Source: Gigaspora margarita (Eukaryota; Glomeromycota; Glomeromycetes; Diversisporales; Gigasporaceae). From it: a stretch of 64,000 nt of DNA. A model generated the notes under the pieces. The model was not told the origin of the DNA and searched no databases. It saw only the letters and a list, made by a program, of their open reading frames with translations. Each line of letters begins with the position of its first letter. Position 1 is the stretch's first letter. Below, one piece after another: positions 32,741 to 44,373 of the stretch. The translations under genes and the position numbers were made by a program. Location of the stretch: contig WTPW01000676.1 of the NCBI GenBank assembly GCA_009809945.1, positions 194,103 through 258,102 of the forward strand. Reading direction: 5' to 3'.

Positions 32741-34789
32741 ATGGACGAAATTAAAAAAGGTCACTTGAAAGAATTTAATTACAATGAATTTGAAATTTTA
32801 AGAAAAATTTCGGATGGCTCAAGTGAAGTCAACCTTGCTTACATGAAAGATAATGACAAACACGTCGTCCTCAAATTTTTAAAATGTAAACGAGATGAAT
32901 ATTGCAAGAAATTTCAAATAGAGGCATGTTATTGCCAAATTGAAAAACAGTCAATTTAGAAACTCTACTAAAATATATACAATGTTTACTTATTATTGTT
33001 TCAAATTGCTTAAAATTATTTAAAATTACAAATAAATAGATAGAAAATTTAAAAAAAATCTTTGAAAATGATAGCGTGATCAAATTTTATGGCATAACTA
33101 AAGGTATCTTTGCGTGTATTATTATTTCATGATTTTTGTATTAGATTATTATTTTCAGAAAACGTACGTTGATTAATTCGCCTTAATTTTTCATTATCTA
33201 AGAACCTTCAAAGCAATTTCACTCTATGGTGCTTCAATATTACTTTGGTAAAAACCTTAGGGAACATTTGAAGGAAATAAAGGGCGACTGGTCTTATAAA
33301 CAACGAATGGCTACAGAAATTGCTACAGGCATGAAATTTATTCATGCAGCAAATATTGTACATTGTGATCTGGTTAGTATATCAATTAAAGCTGGTATTT
33401 TGTTGCATACAATTGATCTTCTTCAGTAATTATATTTTTACATAAACATCATAATAGAACTCAAAAAATATAATGCACCAAGACGGTAAATTGATAATTA
33501 TAGATTTTAGTTCATCTATGTCACTTGAAAATCAATCAGAACCTACTCTCAAAATCGCTGAGGAAAATGTTGCCTATGTGGATCCGAAATTCTTTAATCC
33601 TATGCTTAATGATAATAAATATGATAAATCTTCCGATATTTACAGTTTGGGTGTGATATTTTGGGAAATCTCAAGCGGCAGACCGCCTTTTAGTAATAAA
33701 CCTGAATTAAAAGACACAAAAAAATTAAAAACTTTTCTTGCTCTTGAAAATAGAGAAAATGCTATTAATTTAACTCCTGTAGATTACAAAGAACTTTATT
33801 GTGATTCGTGGAATCCCGATCCCAAAAAACGACCATCAATTGAAGATGTCATTAGTCGTCTCAATGATATTGAGTTTGATTGTAAATATCAGGATTCTAA
33901 CTATATTCCAGAAATTTCTTTGAGAAATTCATTTGGGAAGAATCAGCCTATATCAAAAGATGAAGCTTGTTTATTAGTGACAAAAGGGTCGACTCAAGAT
34001 TTACACATTTTCCTTTCTCCAGGCAAAATATCTGTAGGAAGGGGTAATTCAAACGATGTCATTATAAGAGATCAGGAAATTGCCAAAAAACATGCAAGCA
34101 TTATTGTAAATTATCAGGGAAAAGTCGAAATTAATGAATTAGGTACTGAATCAGGAATTTATATTAATGGCGAAAAACTTGGATTTCGTACCTCCCGTCT
34201 TTTAATAAGAGATGACGTGATTTCAATGGGGCGTAGCGAATTTCAATATCTTCCCACTGGAGAATATAAAAGCCGCATAGATGAACCTCTTTCAATCTAT
34301 AATAAGGCTTACTTTTTGAAAAAATTGGAGAATGAATTCAAGAATTCAAAAGAAAATAAACGAGATTTGAGCTTATTGTTTTTTGATTTAGATCATTTTA
34401 AAAACATCAATGATCAAAATGATCATATGGCTGGTGATTATGTTTTAAAAGAGTTAACTAATTTTATTCAAAATAAGTATGTCCGTTCTAAGGATATTTT
34501 TGCAAAATATGGTGGAGATGAGTTTATTATTCTTCTCAAGGATACTAATAAAATGATCGCCTTTGAAATTGCTGAAAAAATTCGAAGTTCTGTTGAAACC
34601 CATTCGTTTATTTATAACAGAATGAAATTATCAGTTACGCTAAGCATTGGAGTTTCCGAAATGAATTCATCAGTAAAAACCTATAATGACTTACTTCTAC
34701 ATGCTGACATTGCCTCAAAAAAAGCTAAAGAATGTGGCCGCAATCGAGTAAAATTATGGAGTAATGAACAAATTTCAATCCGTACGTAA
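32741..34789 (+). CDS. TKL-type kinase + FHA + GGDEF (diguanylate cyclase-like) protein
   Basis: Exons 32741-32923, 33040-33103, 33203-33372, 33458-34789 join in frame to 582 residues. The first intron has a GC donor, the others GT; all end in AG. Kinase (1-295): degenerate glycine loop (ISDGSSEV), Lys45 in VVLKFL, HCDLNSKN (136-143) keeping the catalytic Asp and Asn, and DFS (155-157) in place of DFG, so activity is possible. FHA (about 310-406): ISVGRGNSNDVIIRD, then KKHASI, with the usual S-R-x-H changed to A-K-K-H. GGDEF domain (about 417-572): LLFFDLDHFKNIND, HMAGDYVLKEL, an RxxD inhibitory site (RSKD, 482-485) five residues before an intact GGDEF (491-495), and LSIGVSE. In bacteria this domain makes c-di-GMP from two GTP. 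Kinase C-lobe, FHA and GGDEF lie in one exon. It may continue into the next gene through an 85-bp intron. Confidence 0.88.
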
Positions 34790-34866
34790 AATATTTATTT
34801 TTTATTATTCCATTCATGTTTATAAATTTGATTAATCTAATATTTGAATCTGAAAAATGTTTAAAG
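34782..34866 (+). other. Candidate intron joining the GGDEF gene to the MACPF-like gene
   Basis: A GTACGT donor starts 6 bases before the TAA of the GGDEF gene. A CTAAT branch-like site and a TTTAAAG acceptor precede AATCACG. Splicing would remove the stop and keep the downstream frame (1 nt + 2 nt phase match). The length of 85 bp equals the other introns in this locus. The fused protein would have 1318 residues. The alternative is two genes only 67 bp apart. Confidence 0.45.
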
Positions 34867-37240
34867 AATCACGTAATAAATTGACCGAAGATGAAAAAAA
34901 TCATAGAGAATTAGTATCTTCTTTTTCCTCAATAATGGATGCTTCTGTTCCCTCAACAATGGATGCTTCTTTTTCCTCAATAATGGATGCTTCTTCTTCC
35001 TCAACAATGGATGCTTCTTCTTCCCCAACAATGGACGTTTCTTTGTCCCCAACAATGGACGTTTCTTTGTCCCCAACAATGGATGCCGAAATTAGTGTCA
35101 CGATAATTAAATCGAATTCAAAAAATAGAAGCACAGAATATTACATATGTTTATCTAGTAAGGAAACTCTTAATGTTATTCGAAATGAGCTTGAAACATG
35201 TGATGATTTCCGCATGGGAACCAATTGCTATTTTATGACAAAAAATGGAGCCCAAATTTTACGAAAAAACGAGTCTAAATTAAAACTTATGAAAATCATC
35301 GAAACACGTAATAATGATAGCCATTTTTTATATATTAAAGAAAGCGCAAAGTTCGATCTATTACAGTTAACATATGAGAAAGGTTTCAAATTTGATACAG
35401 ATGGTTCTATTGAAAATGCTAAAAAAAAGGCCTTTAAAATCAATATTAATGAAATTGAACCACCATCGGATTCAATATGTGATCGTAAAGACAAAACATA
35501 CGAATGCAATCATGCACCTAGTACTAATTGTAAACGCAGTTTTATAATTGATGGAAATTTTTCTGCTGCTTTAGAATGGGTTTGTAATTCGCTTAAATTA
35601 TCTCGAATAAACTCTGAACATACATTTAATGGTATAAAAACATCAACTATACATATGTATCAATGGCGACCAAAAAAAGAAATTATTATTTCAGATATTA
35701 TTGCAACTGATGAATTTATTGGAGATGTTAAGGCTGCATTAAAGAATAATGAAGAAGATCTAGTAAAACAGCTCCGTGAATTATCGGAAAGATATGGTCA
35801 TTTTTATGCGCATCGTCTTATTTTAGGAGGAGCTATAGTTAAAAATAAATCACGTGCCAAAAATACGTCTTTTTTTAGTGCATTTAATGGCGATAATACA
35901 AATATTTCTATCCCTGACAGCGTTATTGGTGGGAACGAAGACAAATATTTACAAGAAGGTATGAAATCTTGGGACGAATCTCTCGAAGACGCGTCTACCT
36001 GGAAAATAATTGGGTATGACAAAATTTATTCATTGTTTGAATTATTGGACAAAAACTTAAAAAAAGAAGTGTTAAATGCTTTGGGACACCGAATTTTAAA
36101 AGGTAAATACTGTATTTTCTCTAGTTAATATTAATATAGATATATAAGTTACTGCTTTCCTTATATTGCGACATTTTTTATAATTATAGCTGGTACTGAA
36201 GATATCCTTTTTGAATTGAAGGAATCATACATACATAGTTTGTCTCCGCAAATAAAGGAAATTGGCAATGTACATAATTACCAGGTTTTTGCGTCAATAA
36301 TGAGCAAAAGTGATAAAAATTTGTTTTCTGTTCATATAGATTATGTGAACAAAGATAAAAATACCCCAGTAATTGTCGTTCACAATATTAAGAGGGAAAA
36401 CTCTGTGTCTACATTATTATGCCCAATTAAACTCGGATGGATTATTGTTGGACCATTAACAAACTTCAACTTTAACGTTCAATTTCCATTGGCATTTAGA
36501 AGTATGAAACAAATGGCATCCATAAAAAAGGATCACTGTACCATAAAAATTAATCATTACAAAACTTGTATTTTGGGCATTTGCGCATTAGAAGCCGATT
36601 CTCAATCAAGTTTTTTAAACAATATTGATTTCGCAAAGCAAGAAAATTCTCAGCTAAACTCTGCAAGCAGTTTGGGTTCTATAGAATCAACAGAGGTCAT
36701 TTCATATCCTATAGATTATGATCCAAAGTCAATAGAAATCATAGTTGGTACACATTTTTCAACTTATAAAGAATCGGCTTGTTTATTTGTTTATAATCTT
36801 AAAGATCTAAACAAACCTGTTGACGAAACAATATTGCAAAACTTAGCGTTATACACATGGTGAGCTAAGAATTTATTTTATTATCTTGCAATAATATCAT
36901 CACTATTTTTAAATATATACTTTAAAACAGTGTTGTTGACGTTGATGTTGACGTTGATAGTCATGAGAAATTCAATTTTGGTCAAAAGTCTGTTGAATGG
37001 AAAAAGTCTGAACAGAAAAACATATCTTATGCCGAAATTAGACCTGGAATACTTTCTAATAATGATCTGATGTTAGTAAGCCAACTTTTTAAGAATTGCC
37101 CAGCTTGTAAGCACGGGTTTGTCAATTTCAATTCCAACACTGGTCAAGTTATTTACAAATCAATAAACTCAGAACTCTTAGATTCCGTTGAAAATATTGC
37201 ATATCTTTTAGTATCTTCTGCAAACAAAGCTAAAAATTGA
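34857..37240 (+). CDS. MACPF-like protein with 8-residue repeat linker
   Basis: Exons 34857-36102, 36190-36859, 36931-37240 join in phase to 741 residues. Residues 23-78 hold seven copies of an eight-residue S/T-x-MD-x-S repeat. Next comes a small mixed domain (about 80-155), probably ubiquitin-like. The MACPF-like region has RYGHFYAHRLILGG (312-325), matching the Y-G-x-x-[FY] ... G-G signature of MACPF/perforin domains. After this comes WKIIGYDKIYSLFELLDKNL and a beta-rich C-terminal part across exons 2 and 3 (VDVDVDVDSHEKFNFG; a CPACKHGF pair of Cys). It is related to the gene at 27049-28795. MACPF domains oligomerise in membranes; no activity is shown here. The start Met is uncertain because the frame may be entered by splicing from the GGDEF gene 67 bp upstream. 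Confidence 0.65.
34928..35095 (+). repeat. 24-bp coding minisatellite, 7 copies
   Basis: The unit is TCAATAATGGATGCTTCTTC plus 4 bases, repeated seven times in frame, the last copies drifting to GACGTTTCTTTG. It codes for the (S/T)xMDxSxS linker and could vary in copy number between strains. Confidence 0.85.
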
Positions 37241-37251
37241 ATTGTGGCTGC

Positions 37252-37640
37252 TGTTACCCCTGTTGATCTGGCCCCTGTTATTATAGATCACGGGATTGCT
37301 GCGTCGAATCGTCAGATCTGCCATTTGTGACAGATGTGCAGGATAAATGGCATAAATCGATGACATAAATGATAGACTGATCATTTATGGCATAAGTGTC
37401 ATATTTTTATTAATGGATATTTTCTTATATATATGGGCGACATTCGCCCCACTTTGTAGGCATGTTTGCCATGATATTTTAGCATATTAAATAAAAGACA
37501 CACTCTAATCGATTCTATACCATATCACACTTTCTTTCGAAGTACCAAATACTATAAACAAAACCCTCTCGCTTGTCTATATACTAAACAACCATAATAA
37601 CTTCTGATTCAATTATTCATTCATAATTATTAAATAATGT
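37252..37640 (+). repeat. LTR-like remnant after the MACPF-like gene
   Basis: It starts TGTTACCCCTG and has TATATATATGGG near 37430 and AAATAAAAG near 37490, placed as in an LTR. The right end and target duplication are not clear. It could instead be the 3' region of the upstream gene. Confidence 0.3.
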
Positions 37641-37689
37641 TATTGGCTACATATGGTAAATGGGGTATTGTGGCCAGGTGGCATATCTT

Positions 37690-37800
37690 GTAATCTAGTG
37701 ATCAGGATTGGATGAATTTTTATTCCATTCGATTCGTCTCATAGAGATGAATTGAATGGTATAAAATTCATCCAATTCCGATTACTGGATCACAATATAT
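37690..37800. repeat. Palindromic repeat with a GTCTC...GAGA core
   Basis: TAGTGATC...TTGGATGAAT and CCATTCGATTCGTCTCAT are mirrored by GAGATGAATTGAATGG and ATTCATCCAATTCCGATTACTGGATCAC. It belongs to the palindrome family listed at 62756-63045. Confidence 0.65.
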
Positions 37801-37843
37801 CATCAATTATAAAAATATAAATTTTCGCACATATTTGAATTAA

Positions 37844-38830
37844 GGCCAAGCAAAGTAAATTTTCTGGTTTGCATATCATATATAATTTTGAATGACCCGC
37901 AAACCCGGATTTTATTTTTTTATAACGAAAAAATTTTTTTTTATTTTAAAAAATTTTTGTTAAAAAAAAATTTAATAAGATATTTATTTAATAATGTACA
38001 CTTAATAATGTATATTTAATATTTAAAGATATAAGTACTTAAGAAAAATCTTTAAGAAGAATAATTGTGCAACACATACATCAATACGATAATTTTTGCA
38101 AGTTCAACAATATATTCTTTTTTAAAAAAAAAAAAAAAGCATCTTTTTTTAATAAAAAAATCATCTTTTTTTAATAAAAAAATCATCTTTTTTAATAAAA
38201 AAAGGTGTTAGATTAAAACATGCACCATGAGCATGTCTTTGCTAATTAAATGGAACCAAAAAATATAAACTATTATGTGTGGTACTTATTAGCAAAGGTG
38301 GTTACTTATTACTCTTTTTATTACTGCCTGGCTTCCATTTTTGTCAATTTTTTGGTACAGAGTTGAGAATAAAGAAGTGCTGTTATAGAAGTGTTTTAAC
38401 AAAAAAGATTTCTTGCAAAATTTTGATACATGAGCAGATAGTTTGTTCATATTGTATTGATTGTTAATATAAATTTATGTAATCTATATGTATGTATTTT
38501 TTTTTATCATGTTAATTCACGTTAATTGCCCATGCCAAAACCTGTAACATTTGGACTAGTAAAGTGTTGCAAAACACAAGCCATTAATTGTCCAATTTGT
38601 ACAGGCATACAGTCCACCACGGGCCAAAAATCCATGCCAATCCAAGCCTCTATGCACCAAATACATATGGGATTAATCTGTGCCACCAAAACCTATGCCT
38701 TTATACTACCAACCCATACCTATACAGTACATTTTCTTATAAGATATTAAATAAAAAATTTTAAATTTTAAATTTGGCAAAATTTGACTCAGCCAGGATA
38801 TGAAAACCAGAAAATTTACTTTGCATTGCC
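37844..38830. mobile_element. PIF/Harbinger-like non-autonomous element
   Basis: The left end GGCCAAGCAAAGTAAATTTT and following TCTGGTTTGCATATC are inverted at the right (GAAAACCAGAAAATTTACTT, TGCATTGCC). It is about 987 bp long with poly-A/T tracts and a 24-bp AAAAAAATCATCTTTTTTTA tandem (38120-38210). It has the same end family as 2321-2933 and 3544-3909. The target duplication is not clean. No transposase. Confidence 0.45.
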
Positions 38831-38869
38831 AAATTATCAAAATACATATAGAATATTTAGCAAATAATA

Positions 38870-39175
38870 ACTTTTGATCCACTGGTCCATTTTGGATAAT
38901 TTTACCATCAAAATGACCATCTCTATGAGACGATTCTAGCAAGCATAAAATTGTCAAAATCCAATTACTAAGTCCTGAGATCAATATAGATTTATCTTAT
39001 TTTATAAAATTATATAAGTAAATCTGCAAATTTTTACATATAAACCTTTAACATTCTTGGGATCCCGTGATTGGATTTTAATGATTTTGTACTTGTTAGA
39101 ATCGTCTCACTGTGACGGTCATTTTGGTGGTAAAATCATCCAAAATGGAACAGTAGATCAAAAATTATTCACTGT
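38870..39175. repeat. Inverted pair of GTCTC-core palindrome arms
   Basis: ATCCACTGGTCCATTTTGGA ... CATCTCTATGAGACGATTCT (38878-38960) is inverted at 39060-39170 (AGAATCGTCTCACTGTGACG ... CCAAAATGGAACAGTAGATC) around a spacer of about 100 bp. Confidence 0.65.
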
Positions 39176-41390
39176 CAAATAATTGGTCACAATACCCTAC
39201 TCCTCTAAAATTTAGCTTTTATATTCTATTTGTGTACTAATCATTTATATCTAAAAATACATATGATTCGAAGATTCTTTTACAGCAATTTATTCTTATT
39301 AAGCATAATTTAAATAATAAAAATTGCATAGAAATCTATATGTTTATTAAAAACTTTATTCTGGTCACAATACTTCCATTTACCTTATATTTTGATATAT
39401 TCAAAACTTCTAAAAAAGTAAATATAGTTTATCTAATATAAGTATTACTATGAGTAATAAACTTCCAATAGATATACTTATAGAGAGAACTATTAATAGA
39501 GTATTAAGATCATTAAGACCACTGTAGTATTCATATATATTAATTTATTAGCTTGCTATAGATTATAACAAGTGGTAATAATTAAAAGAATAAATAGTTG
39601 TCTAAGATCAGCACTTGTAAAACCAAGGTATGGCTACATCTATACATATTTCTTTTTTATTTGCATTGAATTCTTCAATTTTTTGACTAACTAGTTAAGC
39701 ATTTTTATTCTATTTTTTATATCAATGGACTAATTAAACTCTTTTTATGAAGATAATAAATGTTATATTTAGACAGATGTTAAAAAATTTATACATTGAT
39801 ATGGTTCTTAATTGTATTTGAGTAGTGCTATGCATTTGGCATCCTATTTGTATTTACTAATTATATTACTTTTTCTTTTTCTATAGTATTAATATTTATA
39901 GAATTATTTTTATCTTTTTGTACTTGTTTTAGTTTTTAGCTGTAAATATAGTGAAATTATTTAGAGAAAATAGATTAACTCTTTTGATAATTTAGTCTTA
40001 TATCTCTCAAATAGTAGCCTTGTGTAAATTGAAAATTTCATCTAGCTATATATTAGTTCCATATTTTCACATAATAACACACATGTGCATTATTTTAAAT
40101 TGCAACTGTTTATTAAAATTGTCTATTTGACTCAAAATAATACACATGTGCATTCCAAAATAACGCACACTCTTCCTAAAAGTTTTATAATAAATATAAG
40201 TATAGCACACATGTTTATTAAATATTGTTAATATGATCTGAAATATTGCATATGTGCATTCTAAAATAAGGCACAGGTGCTCAAAATAATGCACAAATGT
40301 GCATTATTATACAAAAATATAGTATTGTTAACTGTGCAAATATTTATATGAAGCTTTGCTTCAAAGTATTTAGAAAATGCACCCAAAAATTTTAAAAGTT
40401 ATTGCTTTGAATAAATCAATAACATAATTGTAATTTAGAGATAAGCACTAAAATAAAAAGGTTATTATCTAAAGTATACTATAATTTGATATTATATAAT
40501 AAAAAAATATGTAGTATTATAGTACTAATTTTATTTAAGCTTAATATTATTTTATATTAAAAATAAAAACTTGCAAAATATTTTTAAGGTATATTAGCAC
40601 TTCACTTATGTCATCAAAGAAAATTTATATAAATTCAATTAATACCTTGTCATTTAATTTATTTGATGATCTGCTAGTCAATAGGTGCATGATCATAGTA
40701 TAACATGATGCAAATTACTAAGGTAGGCATACCTATTTCTAGGGATTTTTTTTGCTACATATAAAAATTCTTCAAATTTTTATATATATTTATAAAATTT
40801 TATACTTACGATCTACAAATAATTGACTATTTAAAAATAAAATTTATTTATATTTTACTTATATATAAAAATTATTTTAATAGTAAAGTTGGAATTTATA
40901 TTATTTATAAAAAATAAGAGCAACTAACCTATTTCCATAAATACATAATATACATGTTTTTTTTATTAAGTATGTTTGATAAAATTTATTAGGTAAGTAT
41001 ATTTGTAATGCTAAATTACAATAATATAAACTTTTATATAAATTAGGTGATATTTTATTAATAGACTTGGCTGTTTAATTTTAAGTAAAAAAGTTTATAA
41101 AAAAATTTTTCTTTACGAATATTAAGACAAATAAACTAATCAAAAAAATTTTAACCAAACTTTATAAAACTTTCATAACACATGTAATTTGTTATGAAAA
41201 ATATTTATTTAATATTCTTTTGATAATTTATTTAATAAAAAATTATATTCAATATACGATGATTAGCAATAATACTTAATAACTAATATTTCAATTTTGC
41301 GAACAAATCAATTTTATTAAAACTTACTATAAAACAAATTATTAAAGGTTATTATAAACCTATCTACTATCCAATAATACAAGAAGCTCC
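39176..41390. other. AT-rich intergenic region, no gene seen
   Basis: No coherent frame. The only structured part is 40070-40320, where palindromic GCACATGTGC-like motifs followed by ATT..AAAATAA recur five to six times in both orientations. Confidence 0.5.
40070..40320. repeat. Repeated ATGCACATGTGCAT palindromes
   Basis: CACACATGTGCATTATTTTA, ATACACATGTGCATTCCAAA, GCATATGTGCATTCTAAAAT and GCACAAATGTGCATTATTA are spaced by 60-90 bp. They are probably a degenerate tandem repeat with a palindromic core. Confidence 0.55.
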
Positions 41391-41399
41391 AATCCTATT

Positions 41400-43095
41400 T
41401 ATTTTTATCTTTGGGCTTGCTTGCTTGTTTTATTAATAGCCTGTTGTTCTTTTTTTAATCTTGTATCTTTAGCCTTTTTTTGCTTTACATTTTCTCTATT
41501 CTCCAATTCTTTTACAATGGATTCTGCAGTTACAAGTGTTCCAAATTTGAAGTTTTTAGATTAGTTTTGAGGTTTTTTCTCAACTGACAATTGCTTTGAA
41601 TGTGGATACTTTATAATCAAAGCTAAAGGCACTGTTCCAGGATGTTCTAACCTTTGAACATATTCATATAACCTTTCATTCTTATACTCAAGTTGAGTTA
41701 ACTTGCTAATCCTCATATTATATATGCAAGTAGGTTCTGGGTTGTAACAATGGGTTGAACAGGTTGAACAGATTGATAAGTTGGTAATAAAGGCATTAGG
41801 CTATCAGGATTAATAATATTGGGGTTTAGGGGCCAAATGCTAGTTGCAGCGTATACATTTTTAATTGCACTAGGAGTATAGGTTTCATAAAATGCTTCAC
41901 CAAAAACTTGAGCAAATAAACACTTCATAACTTTAAGATTATTTTTAATACAATAATGATCTGATGCCTTGTCATATTCAGCTTTGAGTTTTTCAAAAGA
42001 AATTTCAAATAGTTGAAGAATATGAGTAGTATTAGACGGTAAAACATAAAGAAGAATATTTTTATCCTAGCAATATTTAATACTAGTCAAGTCTATATGA
42101 CTAGTGGCACTATTGAACATAAGTAAAATGGGATGGGTAGGTGGGATTAAATTATTAAAGTGCTCTAAGTACATTCTAAAAATATCTTCATGCATATAAC
42201 CAGTATTAGTAAATGCAGCAGCAGTACTAGGTAGAACTGATGCACCTGTTAATAAACCTTCAATTACAGTAACATCTTTGTAAATAAGAAGAGCAGAATA
42301 TATGTTCCAGCTGCTAAAATGGTAGGGCAAACAGAAATGTGCTCATTTGAGCACCCAGCTACAGTTTTATGGACTTGTCAACTGCCTTTTGAGCCAATAC
42401 TTTTTGTAATCGAGAAGAAATATTAAAACCAAACTTATCCATATTCCAAATTCAATCACTTGTAATAGAATATTTATTAATAAATTGTTTGAGTTTCCTA
42501 AAATGATTCTAAATAACAACTAGGTTACATTTAGCTGCATGAGCTTTTAAAGTTCTTGGAAAACACAAAAAGACAGCTATGGATAGTCACACATAAATCA
42601 TTTCCACTATTTATCACTAGAGCTTTTTATGATTACCTGTTTTTTATTTTTTTTTTTGAGAATCTGTACAACTATTGTATTCACTGCCTCTTTAGTAAGA
42701 CCAATCCAATTTGTTGCATATTCAGACAATACTTGACTAACTCATATTCTTCTTCAGCCATAAGTATTGTAGGGGGACCTGGACGATTTGGTATACTATC
42801 TCTAGTTATAGCATTATACAATGTTTGTTCAGTGATACTATGATTAAAAGCAACTTTGCATATACTTAAAGGTGAACTTGAACTAGTCTTTTGCACTTCA
42901 AGAAAATTCAAAGCTTCTTGAATAGATGCTTGATGCAAAACTGTATTCTTTTTTGAAGATATTACTTGGTTCATTACATATATTATCATACAAATACAAG
43001 AAAAATAAGAGTTATGTATTGCAAAAACAAAAATTTTTTTAATGAGTTTAAATTCATGGTGCATTGGTGACAGAATCATGAAATTGGTCATGGGA
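41400..43095 (-). pseudogene. Pogo-like (Tc1/mariner) transposase, dead
   Basis: Minus-strand pieces in order: a psq/CENP-B-type helix-turn-helix (IQEALNFLEVQ ... ITEQTLYNAITR, about 42960-42770), then RPGPPTILMAEEEYELVKYC. Next comes a DDE core (FTNTGYMHEDIFRMYLEHF, ILLMFNSATSHI, about 42220-42090), LPSNTTHILQ after an in-frame stop, and a C-terminal ATSIWPLNPN piece (about 41830). Known pogo/Tigger transposases have this order. The second catalytic Asp expected in the LLLxDxxxSH-type motif is Asn here. Many stops and shifts. No terminal inverted repeats were identified. Confidence 0.75.
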
Positions 43096-43574
43096 CCTTT
43101 GCTTATTTTATTTGAGTTTTACTCAACCAATCACAATGAATAAAAAAAGGGTTATTTAATAACGAGTGTCCCAACCAAAAAAATGTGTGAAAAAACATGT
43201 GTTAAACATGCGTTAAATATGCATTAAACATGCATTCTACTGACTAGGGACTGGTGAGTTACTTATCGTATTCAAAATCATTACATATTTTTTTTTTAAA
43301 TTGAAAAATTTAATGTGTAATAAATTGGTTCTCGTCGTTATAAAAATAATTATCTTGGCACAAATAGTAAGAGAAAAAAAAATTTCACATAAAAAAAAAA
43401 CAAAAAATCATTTTAGAATATATTTATATATATACGTAAGCTGTGTAACAAATTTTAACTTTATTTTACTTGCAAATTAACTAATTTGTCTAACAATAAA
43501 TAGGTGAATGTAGAATTCACGGGAATAGGGCAATCCCTGGAAATAGGTATACATACCTTATATAAATTATTTAT

Positions 43575-44160
43575 AGATGAAATGCTACGATCATTCAAGA
43601 AAAAATAATTTTTTACTAACTTAACAGTTAATGCTACTAATTGAAAGTTTTAGAGCTCGCTAAGACGCATCTAATAGTAGTTAGATTATTAAAATCAGCC
43701 TAGTAGATGCAGAGATATTATCAAAAACAATTGGCTGACTATATAAAATTCTATATACGAACATTTGGGTAAATAAAATTTTATATAGTCAGCCAATCAT
43801 TTTTTGATGATAACTCAGCATCTCTAGGCCAATTTAATGTTCTCACCTCCTTTAAATTTGTCATAATGAGCTCACAACTTTTAATTAGTGGGCATTCGCT
43901 GTTGACTTAGTAAAAAAAAAATTTTCCTTGGGTGATCATGGCATTTCTGCTATAATAATCTATGTTATAGGTAGAAATGCTATGATCACCCAAGAAAAAA
44001 TATTTTTTATTAATTTAATAGCCAATACCCCCTAATTGAAAGTTGTAGAACTCATTATGATGAATCTAAAGGAGATAAGATCATTAAAATTAGCCCAGTA
44101 GATGCTAAGTTATCATCAAAAACTGATTGGCCAACTATATAAAATTTTATATAAGGGAGT
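43575..44160. repeat. Alternating foldback arms
   Basis: An arm of about 180 bp appears three times in alternating orientation (43580-43755, inverted 43770-43945, forward 43962-44160). It shares ATGATCACCCAAGAAAAA, ATTGAAAGTTTTAGAGCTC, TAAAATCAGCCTAGTAGATG and CTGACTATATAAAAT. A fourth, inverted arm lies at 44310-44373 and 44724-44815, split by a hAT-like insertion. Confidence 0.7.
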
Positions 44161-44373
44161 GACAAAAATTAAATGATTTTCTAGGGGGTAAAAAAACTTG
44201 AAATTATATATAAAAACATGACCAAATTTATATTAAAAAGGGGTAGGCCTCTAATAAAAAATAATTAGGTAATTAGTAACACTGCCCCAACCAAATATTT
44301 GTTTATAGAATTTTACATAGTCAGCCAATCATTTTTTGACAATATCTACTGGGCTGATTTTAATGATCTAACT

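Noticed and set aside
32741-34789. GGDEF gene as bacterial contamination
   Set aside because: The domain shares an exon with a eukaryotic kinase C-lobe, the gene has introns, no Ns lie nearby, and flanking genes and repeats are fungal in type.
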